Counted from the stretch's first letter, positions 10,801 through 24,000 are shown. The stretch is DNA of 30,084 nucleotides from Terramyces sp. JEL0728 (GCA_027603945.1 JADIIU010000145.1:1-30084), one strand, 5' to 3'. A program made the numbers and translations. Notes: generated from the sequence alone by a model not told the origin.

Positions 10801-11697
10801 GCTAAGGCTATGGGTGTTGCATCGGCACAACTGCCTGATTTCATCAAAGGATTGGATGCTGCAAAAGAGTTGCTCAATCTCTTGGACGAACAAGTTGCAA
10901 TCGACGTTGATGCAGGTGGCAAGAAGATTGACATGAAAGAAGGAAGAATAGAGTTCAGAGATGTAAAGTTCCATTACCCTACCAGGCCAAACAACCAGAT
11001 TTTGAAAGGTATCTCTCTTGAAATCAAACAAGGACAGTTTGCTGCTTTTGTGGGATCAAGTAATCATTAGTTAACAGTAGGTGGGTGTGGTAAAAGCACA
11101 ATGTTGCAAATGGTGGAGCGTTTCTATGATCCAACATCTGGCCGAATCACCATTGATGGAAACCTTCTTGTTGATCTCGATGTACTTGCTTACAGAAACC
11201 AAGTCAGTTTGGTTTCCCAGGAGCCTAATCTATTCAACGCTTCGATTCGAGAGAATATCGCTCTTGGATTGGACTATGTTCCATCCCAAGAAGAGTTGGA
11301 CGAAGCGTGCAAAAAAGCGAATATCTACGAATATATCATGTCCTTGTCAGACAAGTACGAGACTCAAGTTGGATTCAAAGGAAGCCAGCTCTCTGGCGGC
11401 CAAAAACAAAGAATTGCCATTGCAAGAGCATTGATCAGAAACCCAAAAATCTTGCTTTTGGACGAAGCAACTTCTGCACTTGATGCTGTATCTGAAAAAG
11501 TCGTCCAAGAAGCATTAGATGCAGCAGCCAAAGGCCGCACTACAATTGCCATTGCGCATAGGCTCTCATCCATCCAAAATGCTGATGTTATTTACGTTTT
11601 TGATGAGGGAAAAGTCATTGAAAAGGGGATTCATGCAGAACTATACGCCAAAAAAGGTGCATACTATAAACTTGCCATCCATCAGAATTTAGAATAA
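7875..11697 (+). CDS. Full-size ABCB (P-glycoprotein-like) transporter
   Basis: Membrane exporter with architecture TMD1-NBD1-TMD2-NBD2, 1239 residues from six exons. The introns are 7911-7930 (20 nt), 8157-8175 (19), 9009-9028 (20), 9525-9547 (23) and 11060-11080 (21). Removing them rebuilds [13 protein letters not shown], the A-loop [18 protein letters not shown] and the second Walker A GSSGCGKST. NBD1 has GQSGSGKST, a Q-loop [16 protein letters not shown] and AHRLST. NBD2 has a full Walker [28 protein letters not shown] and AHRLSS, so both ATP sites look active. The N-terminus is short for the family. An added upstream exon is possible, though the start at 7875 already matches the usual beginning of TMD1. 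Substrates cannot be inferred. The 3' end is 26 bp from the convergent ABCC-like gene. Confidence 0.95.
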
Positions 11698-11723
11698 TAT
11701 ATTCGTAAAAGTTTGTCATTGTA

Positions 11724-14700
11724 TCAAGATGTTATTTCGACTAGTTGTTTGTCTTTAACCTCGAATATTCTTTTGCAGAATGACGTTTTTGGGAAACTGC
11801 AAATCTGAACGACAGTGTTTTGATTAAAGTGCTCGTTGAGAAGGTCCTCAATTTCAGCATCCAACTCTTTCTCCAAAATAATAATTTTGTCTGCTTTGAG
11901 AAAAGCTTTCGCAAGATGGATCTTTATAATGGTATGCTGGTCAAAGATTTCTAAAGTTGTATTCAGGTGCTCTACTGGGAAATGAAACATGTTTAATCTT
12001 GGTTAAATACGGTTTACAGGTTGATAATTTCATGTTCATTGTATTTAAAGTCAGGATCAATGAATTCTTTTACTGGACATGGTAAGTTGAAATTATTGGG
12101 TATAACTGTGATATTCTTGAATAGGTCGGAATGGTGGAATTGCAAACAGTCAACACCGCCAACTGAGATGGATCCTTCCGTGATGGTGCAATTTTGAATC
12201 ATCCATCTGCTGTCTAGAACATCGTTTTCCAAAGTGATTCCAATTCTATCTCCTTCATCAATTGTAATATTAATGTCATTCAATACTGTGTCTTCAGAAA
12301 AAGCAAATGTTGCATTTTGTAATTGGATTTTGTAGCTCTCAGGGAATTTGATCTTATCGAATGGTCTCGGTCGGAAATTGTTCAGTTTCGCTAATTCTTG
12401 GAAATTTCTACACATTGCTAAATAGTTTTTGAATAATTCCTAATTTCAATAACAGGCTACTTTTATAGTTGATGGAAGTGCCAGGAGACTAACTAATGTA
12501 AGAGCCACGGCTCCATACCGATCTCCAGCATTTGAAAGCTGTAGCGAAAGAAATACACTCGTAAATATACATCCTGCAATAAAATCTATTCGTATAGAAA
12601 TCCAACATGCCGTAGCAGTTTCCAACAGCAATGTCCTATTGTAATAATCCAGTTCCTGGAACAACTTTTGGGACACAAACTTGTGCTGACAAAAAGCTGA
12701 AGCAATATCAGTTGCTACTTTCGCTTCAGAGATCCACGTATAAATATTGCGCTGCAAATTGTTGCTTGTTTCCTCAACGTTTTTCGCCAACCGCATATAT
12801 TTCACCCCAAAATAAATACTTGCACACAAAATTAAGCCCAACACAATACGTATTCGGTTGTCAACGACCAAGAATGGCAATATTAGAATAATTAAAACCC
12901 AGGAAATTTGTGAATAGTGATTTTGAATGTTGTCCATAAAGCATTCGTCAATGATATCAAAGTTGATGGAAGAATACATTTCGTAATTAAAATGAGATAA
13001 AAATTGTATACTGTTGGTAAAGATAGAGTTGAACGATTTTTCCACAACTTTGGTTGAAGCCAAAGACCCACCATATTGGTTTAAGCTGAACAATACATAC
13101 AATCCTGCTATTGTTGCCAAGTAGGTTACTGAATACATTTGCAGTTGAATATCAATATCATCGTTAATTGTTGGAAGATAGTCAATCAAAAGTATCACAA
13201 ACAAGTCACATAGGAATAAGGATAGCTGCTTGATCAAAATAAAGAGCGGGAAAAACAGCGGAAACAATATCCCTCCAGCATTTTTAAGGTATTCAAAGCA
13301 AGTAGGGCTTTGCCATTTCTGTGATGATATTTTCTGAACACGATTGGTCTGTAATGGTTCTGTGTACTGCTGTTCAAAGACATGAATGGGTTTAATAACT
13401 CCATTTGAAATATTGATTACCAAGTCTGCTTTTGTAAACAATTCCGTGTCATTTGTAACAAATATTCTTGTTTTGTGCTGTAGTAATCCACAAATCGCTC
13501 TTTCAAAAATAGACAATTTCAGTCCCGGCTGCACAGATTCCAGCGAACTATCTATTAAAACCAACCTTGATTCTGAATATAGGGCTCTTGCCAGACATAT
13601 TCTTTGAGTCACGCTAGAGTCAAGTTCCAGTTCTTGGTTAGATAAACTCTACCTTGACAGTGCGTGAAATCCTGTTTTGGCAAGTTTTGAATGTCACTTA
13701 TCAAATCACAACAAGATAAGGTTCTGTAGTACTTTTCAGTCTCAAACTCTTCCCCAAATATGATGTTTTCCCTAATTGTTCCATTCAACAGCCACGGCTT
13801 TTGGGAAACATATGCAACTGGACTTTGCTCGTCAATTATGGATTGGCCAAGGTAAATCCCGCCACTAGAGCAATATAACCCTAATTAGCATCCTAATACT
13901 TGATCTGATTGCCATTAACAAGCTAGTTTTCCCCGATCCCGAATCGCCACAAATTATAGTTAATCTATTTTCTGGGATCGTTAATCCTTTTCCGTCGTAT
14001 TTTAATAGAAATTGTTGTTCAGTATCAGAATAGTGTTGGAAAACAGTATTTGGGTATATGTGCAGAACATAGCTGACTGTATTAATTCCTAGATTGCTTT
14101 TAATCAACACGTCCTTTGGTTGTTGGTGATCAGTTTTCAGAGTATCTAGCACCTCCACGACTTTAAGAATATCCCCCAACATTGCATTAATTTCTAAACT
14201 TGTTTCAGAGAGCTTTTTGAACAAGTACACCGTCACAAGCGTGTCGTAGTTCAACCTGTCAGTAATGGTGTAGTATATAATCAAAATCGCAATCGATCCA
14301 GTTGAGCAAAGGGCATTACAGAATATCTGAACATTTTTCCAAAATAACAACGAAAACAGTGATTGTTTCTTAAAGTTTAAAAATTCCTTGATATCCGGCT
14401 TTAACTGAAACATAACAATATCAATATAGTTTTGTATGAAGCTTTTTTGAACGTCTTGGAGCTGAGACTGATAGAAATTATTTCTTGCTTTCTGGTTCTC
14501 GTAAACATGTTCGAATCCAATATTCAAGACAAACCCAATCAAGATGATCAGAATGTATAGTATGCATTTCTGGTCCAGATAAATAATATACCCAGAAAAT
14601 AATACTAGCTGCAACGGCAGACACCAGATATTAAACAGTTTTGCAAAGAAACGTTTTGTAATCCCAATATCAATCGGATCGGCCTGATCGTACGCAAGCT

Positions 14701-15880
14701 TTAATAGTACTGTGTTAATTCTTATTGATATTCTACTTCCAATATAATTTGCGTAATTATAAAACACGGACTCTGTAAACACTAGGAATATGAATATAAC
14801 GTAGCCCCTCCAGTTCAGCATATCATTAATGATGCACGCCAACACGATTGGTATTCCAATAGTTGATATAACAGGAATGATAGAAATCAGTTGCTGACAT
14901 AGAACCAAATTGTAATTCAAATAAATCAATTTGGAAAACAGTGTAGTTTTTGGCATACTTTCTCGTCTTTGGTTTAGGAGAGGTGTTTGCTCATTGATTC
15001 CAATGCCTTCTTCAATTTGGTCTGGTAATTCTATTACATAATCAAAATCTTCATTTTCTTCTTTTTCATTGAATCTATTCAATATATTTTCAGTTAATTC
15101 ATCAATTGTCAGTTAATATTTACTTTGTTTTAATTCGTCAAATTCGTCAATCAATAATCCCGATCCTATTGAAAGTAATTCATTGATTTGTGAATAAAAC
15201 AAACAGAATTGCTTTGGCTCTGTGTTATTGAGCAAGACCCTATCCACTAACTTTGATCGAAGCTGGATACATTTTGAAATAATCAGATTCAAAAACGACA
15301 TTAATGGATATCCAACAATAATTAGATTTTTTGTGCTGTATTCTGGGAGATTGGGTAATGGCGGGAATTCTGGTACAGACGGTGGAAACTTTAGTTTCGC
15401 CAATATATTTATAATGTATTCCAAGTACCCAAATTCAAATAGGATAATATAGCATTGGGTCAGTACAACAAAGAATTCAAATTTAACTGTATCCAGCGGC
15501 TCTGAAACCATTCCATCCAAAATACATCCAAAATCTCGATATTCCAAACTGGTTTTCAGGTCAAAACTGAATTTCAGTTTCAAATTCGAAACAACGAGAC
15601 CAAAGATAAATACGGAATTGATGGAATACAAAATGAAAGACTGAAGGTCCAAATCCATTGTCAACAAGATAATATTGGAAGTGAATGTCGCAATCACAAA
15701 CAGTGTTTTTACTATTATTAGTATTTTCATGTAAAGCAGCGACCTGGATATTAATTTCGAATGCCGCTTCTCCTGTACCAGCAAGTCCCTTATTTCGGTT
15801 TCGACCTGTTTTTTCTTTTTATAAAATAAGAGCAGTGTGGTTGGTATAATGTATAGTAGGACCTTGATGTCAGTATCCAT
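11724..15880 (-). CDS. ABCC-like transporter with eroded ATPase sites
   Basis: Five exons (13900-15880, 13653-13880, 12461-13632, 12018-12439, 11724-11997) sum to exactly 1359 codons in one frame. There is one internal TAA at 15113-15115. Order: TMD0-like block of five hydrophobic segments, linker, TMD1, NBD1, TMD2, NBD2. NBD1 keeps Walker A (GDSGSGKTS) and the Q-loop (YVSQKPWLLNGTIREN). Its signature is LDSSVTQR instead of LSGGQ-QR, Walker B is LVLIDSS, and the H-loop His is Asn (VTND). NBD2 has lost Walker A (RIGITLENDVLDSR), the signature, Walker B acid and Glu (IIILEKELDAE), and the H-loop His (ICSFPKT). Introns: 13881-13899 (19 nt), 13633-13652 (20), 12440-12460 (21), 11998-12017 (20). 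It is either a pseudo-ATPase membrane protein or a decaying gene. Confidence 0.8.
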
Positions 15881-16144
15881 TTCGCGCGTTTGTGAAAAAA
15901 TAAGTAGCCCAACGGAACAGTAGGTCTACCAAATTGCCTAACATAAATGTGTTTATTTCCGGCTACCCCCAGTGCGGTTTAACATTGTGGATTGAATATT
16001 AGTAATCCATCTTAAGGAGCGATCGGGCAGGGCTGATACTTTCCAGACTCAATAATTGAAGGAAGAGGAATACCAAAATGTCCATTGGCAAGCTTTGTTT
16101 ATGGAAACGCGCAAGTTGTTTTTTCAGCATCTGCAATCAAAAAA
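15881..16144. promoter_or_regulatory. Divergent promoter, ABCC-like / V-ATPase B
   Basis: 264 bp between two head-to-head starts. An ATG at 16078 could open an upstream V-ATPase exon (MSIGKL) joined by a 31-nt GT...AG intron (16097-16127). That intron lacks the usual TTAAY box, so I treat it as leader sequence. Confidence 0.4.
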
Positions 16145-17771
<1,627 letters not shown>

Positions 17772-17862
17772 AATAAATCCTTTTTTATATATTTGGGTTC
17801 ATTTGACACCAGTAAGATTCATTGCGTGTTAAATCAGAATGCTGTATTAAATGGTTTATTGA

Positions 17863-18671
17863 CTAGATTTGCCCGTACATTTCTACCAGACGTTTCAATC
17901 CAACAATCCATTTAGTATCATCTTGAGGAACGCCTGCCATCAATACAGTAACGGTGGATTTAGCTGTGGCAAAATCTCTTTGACTCAACGCTATAATTAG
18001 ATACAAGTACCGATACTGATTTTATAAGCAGGTGCTAGCACGGCAGGCACAACGAGTTTATTTGCTAGTCTGTCGAATAAAAACTCTAACCGCCTATCTG
18101 TATCTTCAATCATCCTTGGATTGGCTCTGCTACGCTGTTTTACTGCGTCCAAAGTATCTGTTATTATTGAAACAATTGTTGACTCTGGGTTTTCAACACC
18201 GTGCAGGATTTCTTGGTCCTTTATTGCTTTAGAAGCGAGTGGTGGGTCGTTCCATCCAGCGCCTGACACGTTTTGGTATGATTTGTTGGCAACAATGTTT
18301 GCTTGGTTGTCATATTCAGGATAAGCAGAGAATCTTTGGCCTTGAACTGGAACTGGCGGAACGTTTGGCTGGGTGTTTTGTGGTGGAAATCCTGATTGAG
18401 GTGGATAGCCCTGTTGGAATTGCTGGTTTTGAGTAAAGTTTGGCTGTTGCAATTGCTGATTTTGAGGTGGATAGCCCTGTTGGAATCCCGGCTGTTCAGG
18501 ATAATTTGGTTGGTTATATCCTGGCTGCTGAGGATAGCTGGGTTGTGCTTGCCCTAGTTGAGATGGATAACCTTGACCTTGTGGTGGGTAGCCTTGGCCT
18601 TGTTGTGGTGGATATCCTTGCTGTTGACCTTGTGGTTGGAATGCCTGAAATCCTTGATACTGGTTGCTCAT
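17863..18671 (-). CDS. SRA1: SRA1-like protein (SRA1/Sec31 C-terminal domain)
   Basis: 262 residues from two exons (18011-18671 and 17863-17990) across a 20-nt intron (17991-18010, gtacttgtatctaattatag, phase 1). The first ~110 residues are Gln/Pro/Gly/Tyr repeats (units like PQGQGYPPQ). Then comes GAGWNDPPL, the hallmark that precedes the domain, and a helical bundle ending KWIVGLKRLVEMY, which matches the SRA1 family QWMVGVKRLI. The same fold closes the COPII coat protein Sec31, but no WD40 or alpha-solenoid part is present, so a stand-alone SRA1 homologue is the better call. Start chosen at ATG 18669-18671, since the longer frame begins with TTG. AATAAA (17855-17860) lies 2 nt after the stop. 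Confidence 0.85.
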
Positions 18672-18718
18672 GATTTGCTTTTGCCACAATTCAAAAAGTT
18701 GAATTTTTTCGAGATCAA
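18672..18718. promoter_or_regulatory. 47-bp bidirectional promoter with central palindrome
   Basis: Only 47 bp separate the ATGs of the SRA1-like and FACT genes. At the centre, 18688-18705, the arms AATTCAA and TTGAATT form a perfect inverted repeat around a 4-nt spacer. Its midpoint lies within 2 bp of the midpoint between the two start codons. Confidence 0.5.
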
Positions 18719-21027
18719 ATGAGTATTCGAGAATTTCAGGATATTTTCCTTGGAGGAAAGAATGGAGTATTGGTATTGAATCGATTAACTAGAGGTGATT
18801 ATGTGGCTAATTCAAGGTTCGTGATCTCCTAATTGATAGGTAAGCAGCTAGTAATTCTAGGCTCAAGGGAAATTCAAATTGTCTGAAGTCGGCGTAGGTT
18901 GGAAGAATGCAACAACTGGGCAGATTGTCACTGTGCCAGCAGCAGATATCGAAAAGATGCAGTGGATCAGAGTAGCAAGAGAATACGAATTGAGAATTCT
19001 AAAAAAGGGGAAAATTGTATTAAAGTTTGATGGATTTCCAAAGGATGTAAGTTCCAAGTGTGTTCAATTGATAGATCGCATTAATCAAAAGGGCGGCTAA
19101 CCATAGGCATTTGAGGCGATTGGTGCGTTGGTGAAGCAGTTTTATGATGTTGCACTGGAACACAAGGAAATTTCAACCAGGGGATACAACTGGGGTCAAG
19201 CGGAATTTCAAGATTCCTCAATGACTTTTACTGTGCACAACAAACAAGCATTTGAGTTGCCATTGACCGAAGTTGCCAACACAGTAGTATCTGGAAAGAG
19301 TGAAGTTTCAATTGAATTTGCAGTACCAAAAGACGTAGCAAAAAGACAGGATGCGCTGGTCGAAGTGAGATTTTACGTGCCTGGTAGGTTTTGTTGACAT
19401 AGGTGGAGCTACCGAAGGCCAAGTAATGGAAAGCGGAAATAAGCGAGTCTACAGGTTTTTAATACTAATTAAGGGATAAAGATGAAGTGGATATTGATGA
19501 CGAGGCGGACGAAGAAGGAGAGGTATCTTTGGCCGCTCAAAAAGCAGTCTTGGACGATGATGGCGAAGCCATTTCTGCAGCCTCCTTGTTCTGCGAAACA
19601 ATCAAGGAAAAATCCGACATCGGTGCAGTCACTTCCGAGCTTATTTGCGCTTTCGCAGACTGGCTATGCATTACTCCTCGTGGTAGATTTGAAGTGGATT
19701 TCCACGCCGAGTTCTTTAGACTGCGTGGTAAAACTCATGAATACAAAATATTGTACAGTACAATTACCAGGCTGTTGCTGGTCCCTAAGCCTGACGAGCT
19801 TCATTATAACTTTATCATTGGACTACATCCTCCATTGCGCCAAGGGCAAACAAAATATCCGTACCTGGTGTTCCAATTTGAACGCGAGTCAGAAGTAGAA
19901 ATGACATTGAACTTGAATGACGAGCTCAAAGAGAAATTTTCCACTTTACAAGAGCAGTACGATGGCCCTACATTCCAAGTTGCAAGCGACATCTTTAACG
20001 GCGTGGTAGGGAAAAAGATTCAAACTCCTTCGCCATTGTATAAATCCGCTCAAGGTAATAATGATTAACACCAAGGTTATAGCGGTGTAAAATGTTCACT
20101 GAAAGCAAACGAAGCCATCCTTTACCCTCTTGAAAAGTCGTTCTTGTCAATTCCCAAGCCGCCAATTTATATTCCATTCAGTGAGATTTCAGCCGTTACT
20201 TTCTCCAGAATCAGCAGTGTGTCGACAACTTCAACAAGAACGTTTGAAGTGAAATTCTCCCTTACCTCTGGAACCGAATACAGTTTCTCTTCCATCGCAA
20301 GGGAAGAGCATGGTCCGCTTGAAACATTCTGTAGAAACAAAAAGATTTCGGTTTTGAATGAAATTGGAGATGACGGGGTGGTAGTTAACGATGATCGTCG
20401 CAAGAAGGTGGATTATAAGGATGATTTGGATGTAAGTGAATCTGAAGATGAAGACTTTGTCGCTGGAAGCGACTCTGATGTCAACGAAGAATTCAATGAA
20501 GACTATTCTTCTAATTCGGAAGACGGGTCAGAATCGGATGCTGGTTCTGATGCTGGTTCCGATGCAGGCTCAGATGAAGATAAACCTAAAGAAAAGGAAG
20601 TCAAAAAGACTATTCCAAAGAAAAACAAGAAAGAAACCAAGGAAGCTCCAAAGAAGAGACAAAAGAAAGAAAAGAAAGAAGGTCCGAAAAGAGCCATGAC
20701 TTCATTCTTATACTTTTGTCGTGACTATAGAGGCAAAATCAAAGAAAAGAATCCTAGTATGACTCTCGGAGAAATCGGCAAAGAATTAGGTTTTCAATGG
20801 AAGGGCATATCCGCTGAAGAAAAACAAGTGCGTTAAAACTAACTTAGATCTATGAAGACTTGGCTCTCCAAGACAAGGAACGTTACCAAAAAGAGCTGAA
20901 GGAATTTAAAAGTAATGGAGGTGCAGCAAAGAAGGACAAGACTGAAGTAAGTGAATCATCTGCTCCAAAAAAGACTGAAGTGAAGAGCGAAGAATTTGTT
21001 GTCAGTGACGACGACGATGATTTTTAA
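18719..21027 (+). CDS. SSRP1: FACT complex subunit SSRP1/Pob3 with HMG box
   Basis: Histone chaperone that, with Spt16, reorganises nucleosomes during transcription and replication. Seven exons give 693 residues: an N-terminal POB3-type domain, SSRP1 middle PH-like domains (through EFRLRGKTHEYKILYSTITR and PPLRQGQTKYPYLVFQF), an acidic Ser/Asp/Glu stretch (~residues 490-545), a Lys-rich linker, an HMG box (GPKRAMTSFLYFCRDYRGKI into WKGISAEEKQIYEDLALQDK) and an acidic end DDDDDF. Introns: 18773-18860 (88 nt, four abutting units), 19047-19106 (60), 19384-19402 (19), 19455-19473 (19), 20055-20075 (21), 20828-20847 (20). The spliced segment DGFPKDAFEAIG...RGYNWG keeps the same length as human SSRP1. 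The stop is 5 bp from the convergent ABCC stop. Confidence 0.95.
18773..18860 (+). other. Four abutting intron units (88-nt compound intron)
   Basis: The segment between FACT exons 1 and 2 divides without remainder into four GT...AG units: 18773-18794 (22 nt), 18795-18816 (22), 18817-18839 (23) and 18840-18860 (21). Each has the size of a normal intron here and a TAAC/TAAT box just before its acceptor (gattaactagag, ggctaattcaag, tcctaattgatag, agtaattctag). Removing all 88 nt keeps the frame (GVL|AQGKF). Confidence 0.8.
19047..19106 (+). other. 60-nt intron with several acceptor-like units
   Basis: Donor gtaagttcc; final acceptor ggctaaccatag. Two further acceptor-like ends lie inside (ttgatag, ttaatcaaaag) as well as a second donor-like gtgtg. 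Removing the whole 60 nt gives an ungapped match in length to human SSRP1. It is about three times the usual intron length here. Confidence 0.75.
20436..20700 (+). repeat. Acidic then Lys-rich low-complexity tract in FACT gene
   Basis: Coding low-complexity sequence: Ser/Asp/Glu-rich with a repeated DAGS unit (about 20536-20580), followed by Lys/Glu-rich sequence leading into the HMG box. Typical of SSRP1 proteins. Confidence 0.7.
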
Positions 21028-21032
21028 TACAT

Positions 21033-24000
21033 TTATTTCCTTTGTGCCTTTTCCTTAATCTTCTGCGCATTGTGCTTCCCTGAAGCATTGACCATTTGGC
21101 TAAACAACGAATTCTTTGATTCCAACAAATTGGCAGGTGTGTCAAATTCCACCATCTTGCCCTTTTCCAAAACAAGGACTTTGTCAAAGTCTGCAATTGT
21201 GTTTAGTCGATGTGCGATGCAAATAACAGTTGTGGTTTGAAAGTGTTGCTGGATTGCATCTTGCACCAGCGCATCAGATTCCAAGTCAATGGATGAAGTA
21301 GCTTCGTCCATTACAAGAAACTTTGGCTGCGACAAAATCGCTCGTGCAAGACAGAGCAATTGTCGCTGTCCAACAGAAAAGTTGTTGCCATTTTGAGACA
21401 CTGGAGAGTCGAGTTTGTCATTCAGTCCGCAAATGTAGTTTTTGATGCCGGCATGTTCAAGTGCCTTCCAAATAGCTTCATCTGAATGCTCGCTCTCGAA
21501 ATCAAGATTGCTTCTAATTGTCCCTTCAAACAACACTGGCTCTTGTGGAATCATTTGCAATCGCTTTCTCAAAGTTTTCATTTCCACAGAGCATATGTCT
21601 TGGATTAGTCTCAGCTTACCAATATCATCAATAAGGATTGTTCCGTGAGCTGGCTCGATAATTCTAAAGAACGAAGATGCAAGTGTGGACTTTCCAGACC
21701 CAGTTCTCCCAACAATCCCAACCTTTTCTCCTGGACTGATTTTCAAGCTTAAATCCTTGATTACAGGGAAATCAGGTCTGGCAACATAGACCAAGTCCAA
21801 ATCTTTAATTTCAACTGCACCCATTGATGGCCACTCCTGAGTCACTTCCTGGCCTGCAGCAATCTCTTCTGGCAGATCATTGGCATAATGAGTCAATCTT
21901 TCCACTCCATTCATCTACATTACCAAACAATTACACTTGCTTCAAGTCGAGTAATTACAACCAACCAGTTCAACAGAGAATAAGGCAAAGAACAAGAATA
22001 CGTAAGAGCCATAGCCACGACTGAAATGTACTCTTTGTTATCATTCGAAAACGCAGCTTTGAGGGCAAAAATGGTTACTAGAGTAGTGATTGCTGTAGCG
22101 ACCAACTTGACTCTATAAATAATCCAACCGGTAAGACTTCGTTTGATGTAAAGCGCAACTTGACTGGAATCAGTCAATTCCTTTTGGATCCGCATAAACT
22201 CTTGTTGCTGGTTAAACGTCTTGATAGTTACCATTCCAGCAAGTGTTTCTGTGATATGCGAATCTAGCGGCGAGTTTTTGAGTGATAACAGTCGCTGGAA
22301 CTCGATATTTGCATACCTATAAAGCGTGAACCATTTGTACATGACAATTCCAAGCATGAAAAACAATACTAAATTAGATATTCCTTACATAGAATATAGT
22401 AATTAGCCAAGCAAATCAGAACCAGCGATGAAATAATTGTGGCCAGGTATAATGAAGAATCCAGTATCCAAAACACTACTTCTCTATCAACAGAAAAAAC
22501 ATCTTTGCTCATCCTATTCAATATTCTGCCTATTGGATTCTGGTCAAAGAACGAAAGCGGTGCATTCAATAAACCAGACAGTGCTCCGTCATGAATATTC
22601 TTGCAAGCTACAATTGACAAGTAAATACAGACAAAGTGAAAGAATGCGACGGCCATTATTTCAACCATATTAAAAAGTGTGTAATATTTCAGGTAGAAAG
22701 AATCATTACCAGCGTTTGATGTCCAGATTGATAACCACAGTGGACCAGTGACTTTAGAAACTAGAAAAATTAGGTAAATGAGAATAAATGAAATCGGAAG
22801 TACCACGCCGCCAAGTGAATTGATGTAGTCAATGTAAACCTTTGTATCCACTACCCCTGTTTTCTTTTCTTCCGGTTCAACAAACGAATCGGAAGGTTGA
22901 AGCTGGGAAATTTCATCTTTACAGGATTCTGCAATTATATGCTCTTGAATCATTTGGTTTAGTTTAGACTTTTCCAAATCACTGATTGAAGTTGATTCTT
23001 TGATTTTTCCATTTTCCATTACAATCAAGTAGTCCATTTGATTGACGTATTGCAGATGATGGGTTACTAGCAAGATTGTCTTTGGTAATGATTTGATTGA
23101 ATTAAAGACATGTCTTCCTACTTTAGAATCTAGAGCAGAGAGAGGATCATCCAATAACAAAATATCTGCATCGCTGTAGATTGCTCGTGCAAGTGACACT
23201 CTGGCTTTCTGTCCCCCTAATGTGAAAATATGCTGTACCTGATAAATTGACTCCGTTTTCTCCGATTTCTGTTTGCAGCCCATTTGACAGCAATGCAAGG
23301 TCAGCTACCAGGCCACACATCTCCACCACTTTATCCAGCCATTCCTTGCGTTTGGGCAAATGAAAAAGGATATTCTGTTCTATTGTCCCAGTGATAATCC
23401 AAGGTTGCTGAGAACAATAGCCAATCCGTCCAGATACCTTCGTTTCTCCGCTAATTTGCTCCATTTGGCCAATAATACCAGCAAGTAAAGAGGACTTTCC
23501 AGCCCCCACAGACCCGACTATCCCAACCAATGTATTGGGTTCGACAGCCAAATTGACTGCTGACAACGAAAACTCTTGGTTATCTTCAAGGGATGGCCAG
23601 ACAAAACATCCATTCTTGACAATAATAGAAGCACCAGGGATCATTTCCTTTTCTTCTTCTTCATCGGCCAAAAGGAATTCTTGAATTCTTTGTACTGATT
23701 TCAACCCAACAACAATAATTTTGCAGTTGATGGTAATTCTAAACAATGGATCTTTTAAATTTCCAAAATACAAAACAGCAGGAAATATAACATCTGCAGA
23801 CATTTCGTTTCCAAGCAGAGAGTAAATCAACACGGAACAGCAAACCATTAATAAAATCGAAGAGTAAACTATCACTTGAACACCAAATGTAAAGAAATAT
23901 TCTACTTTCATCTGGTAAATCTGCACATTCCTGAATTCGTTGATTTTTCTTTTAAAGTAGCTTTCAAGACTGCTGTATTTCACAACTTTGATTCCATAAA

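Noticed and set aside
15058..15123. A 49-nt or 66-nt intron removing the in-frame TAA of the ABCC-like gene
   Set aside because: The 49-nt version breaks the frame; the 66-nt version keeps frame but has no TTAAY box near its acceptor and removes sequence that resembles the conserved linker.
15113..15880. TMD0-like block as an independent gene
   Set aside because: It shares frame with the next exon over the stop, its end matches the ABCC linker, and the downstream part lacks an ATG where the linker begins. Not fully excluded.
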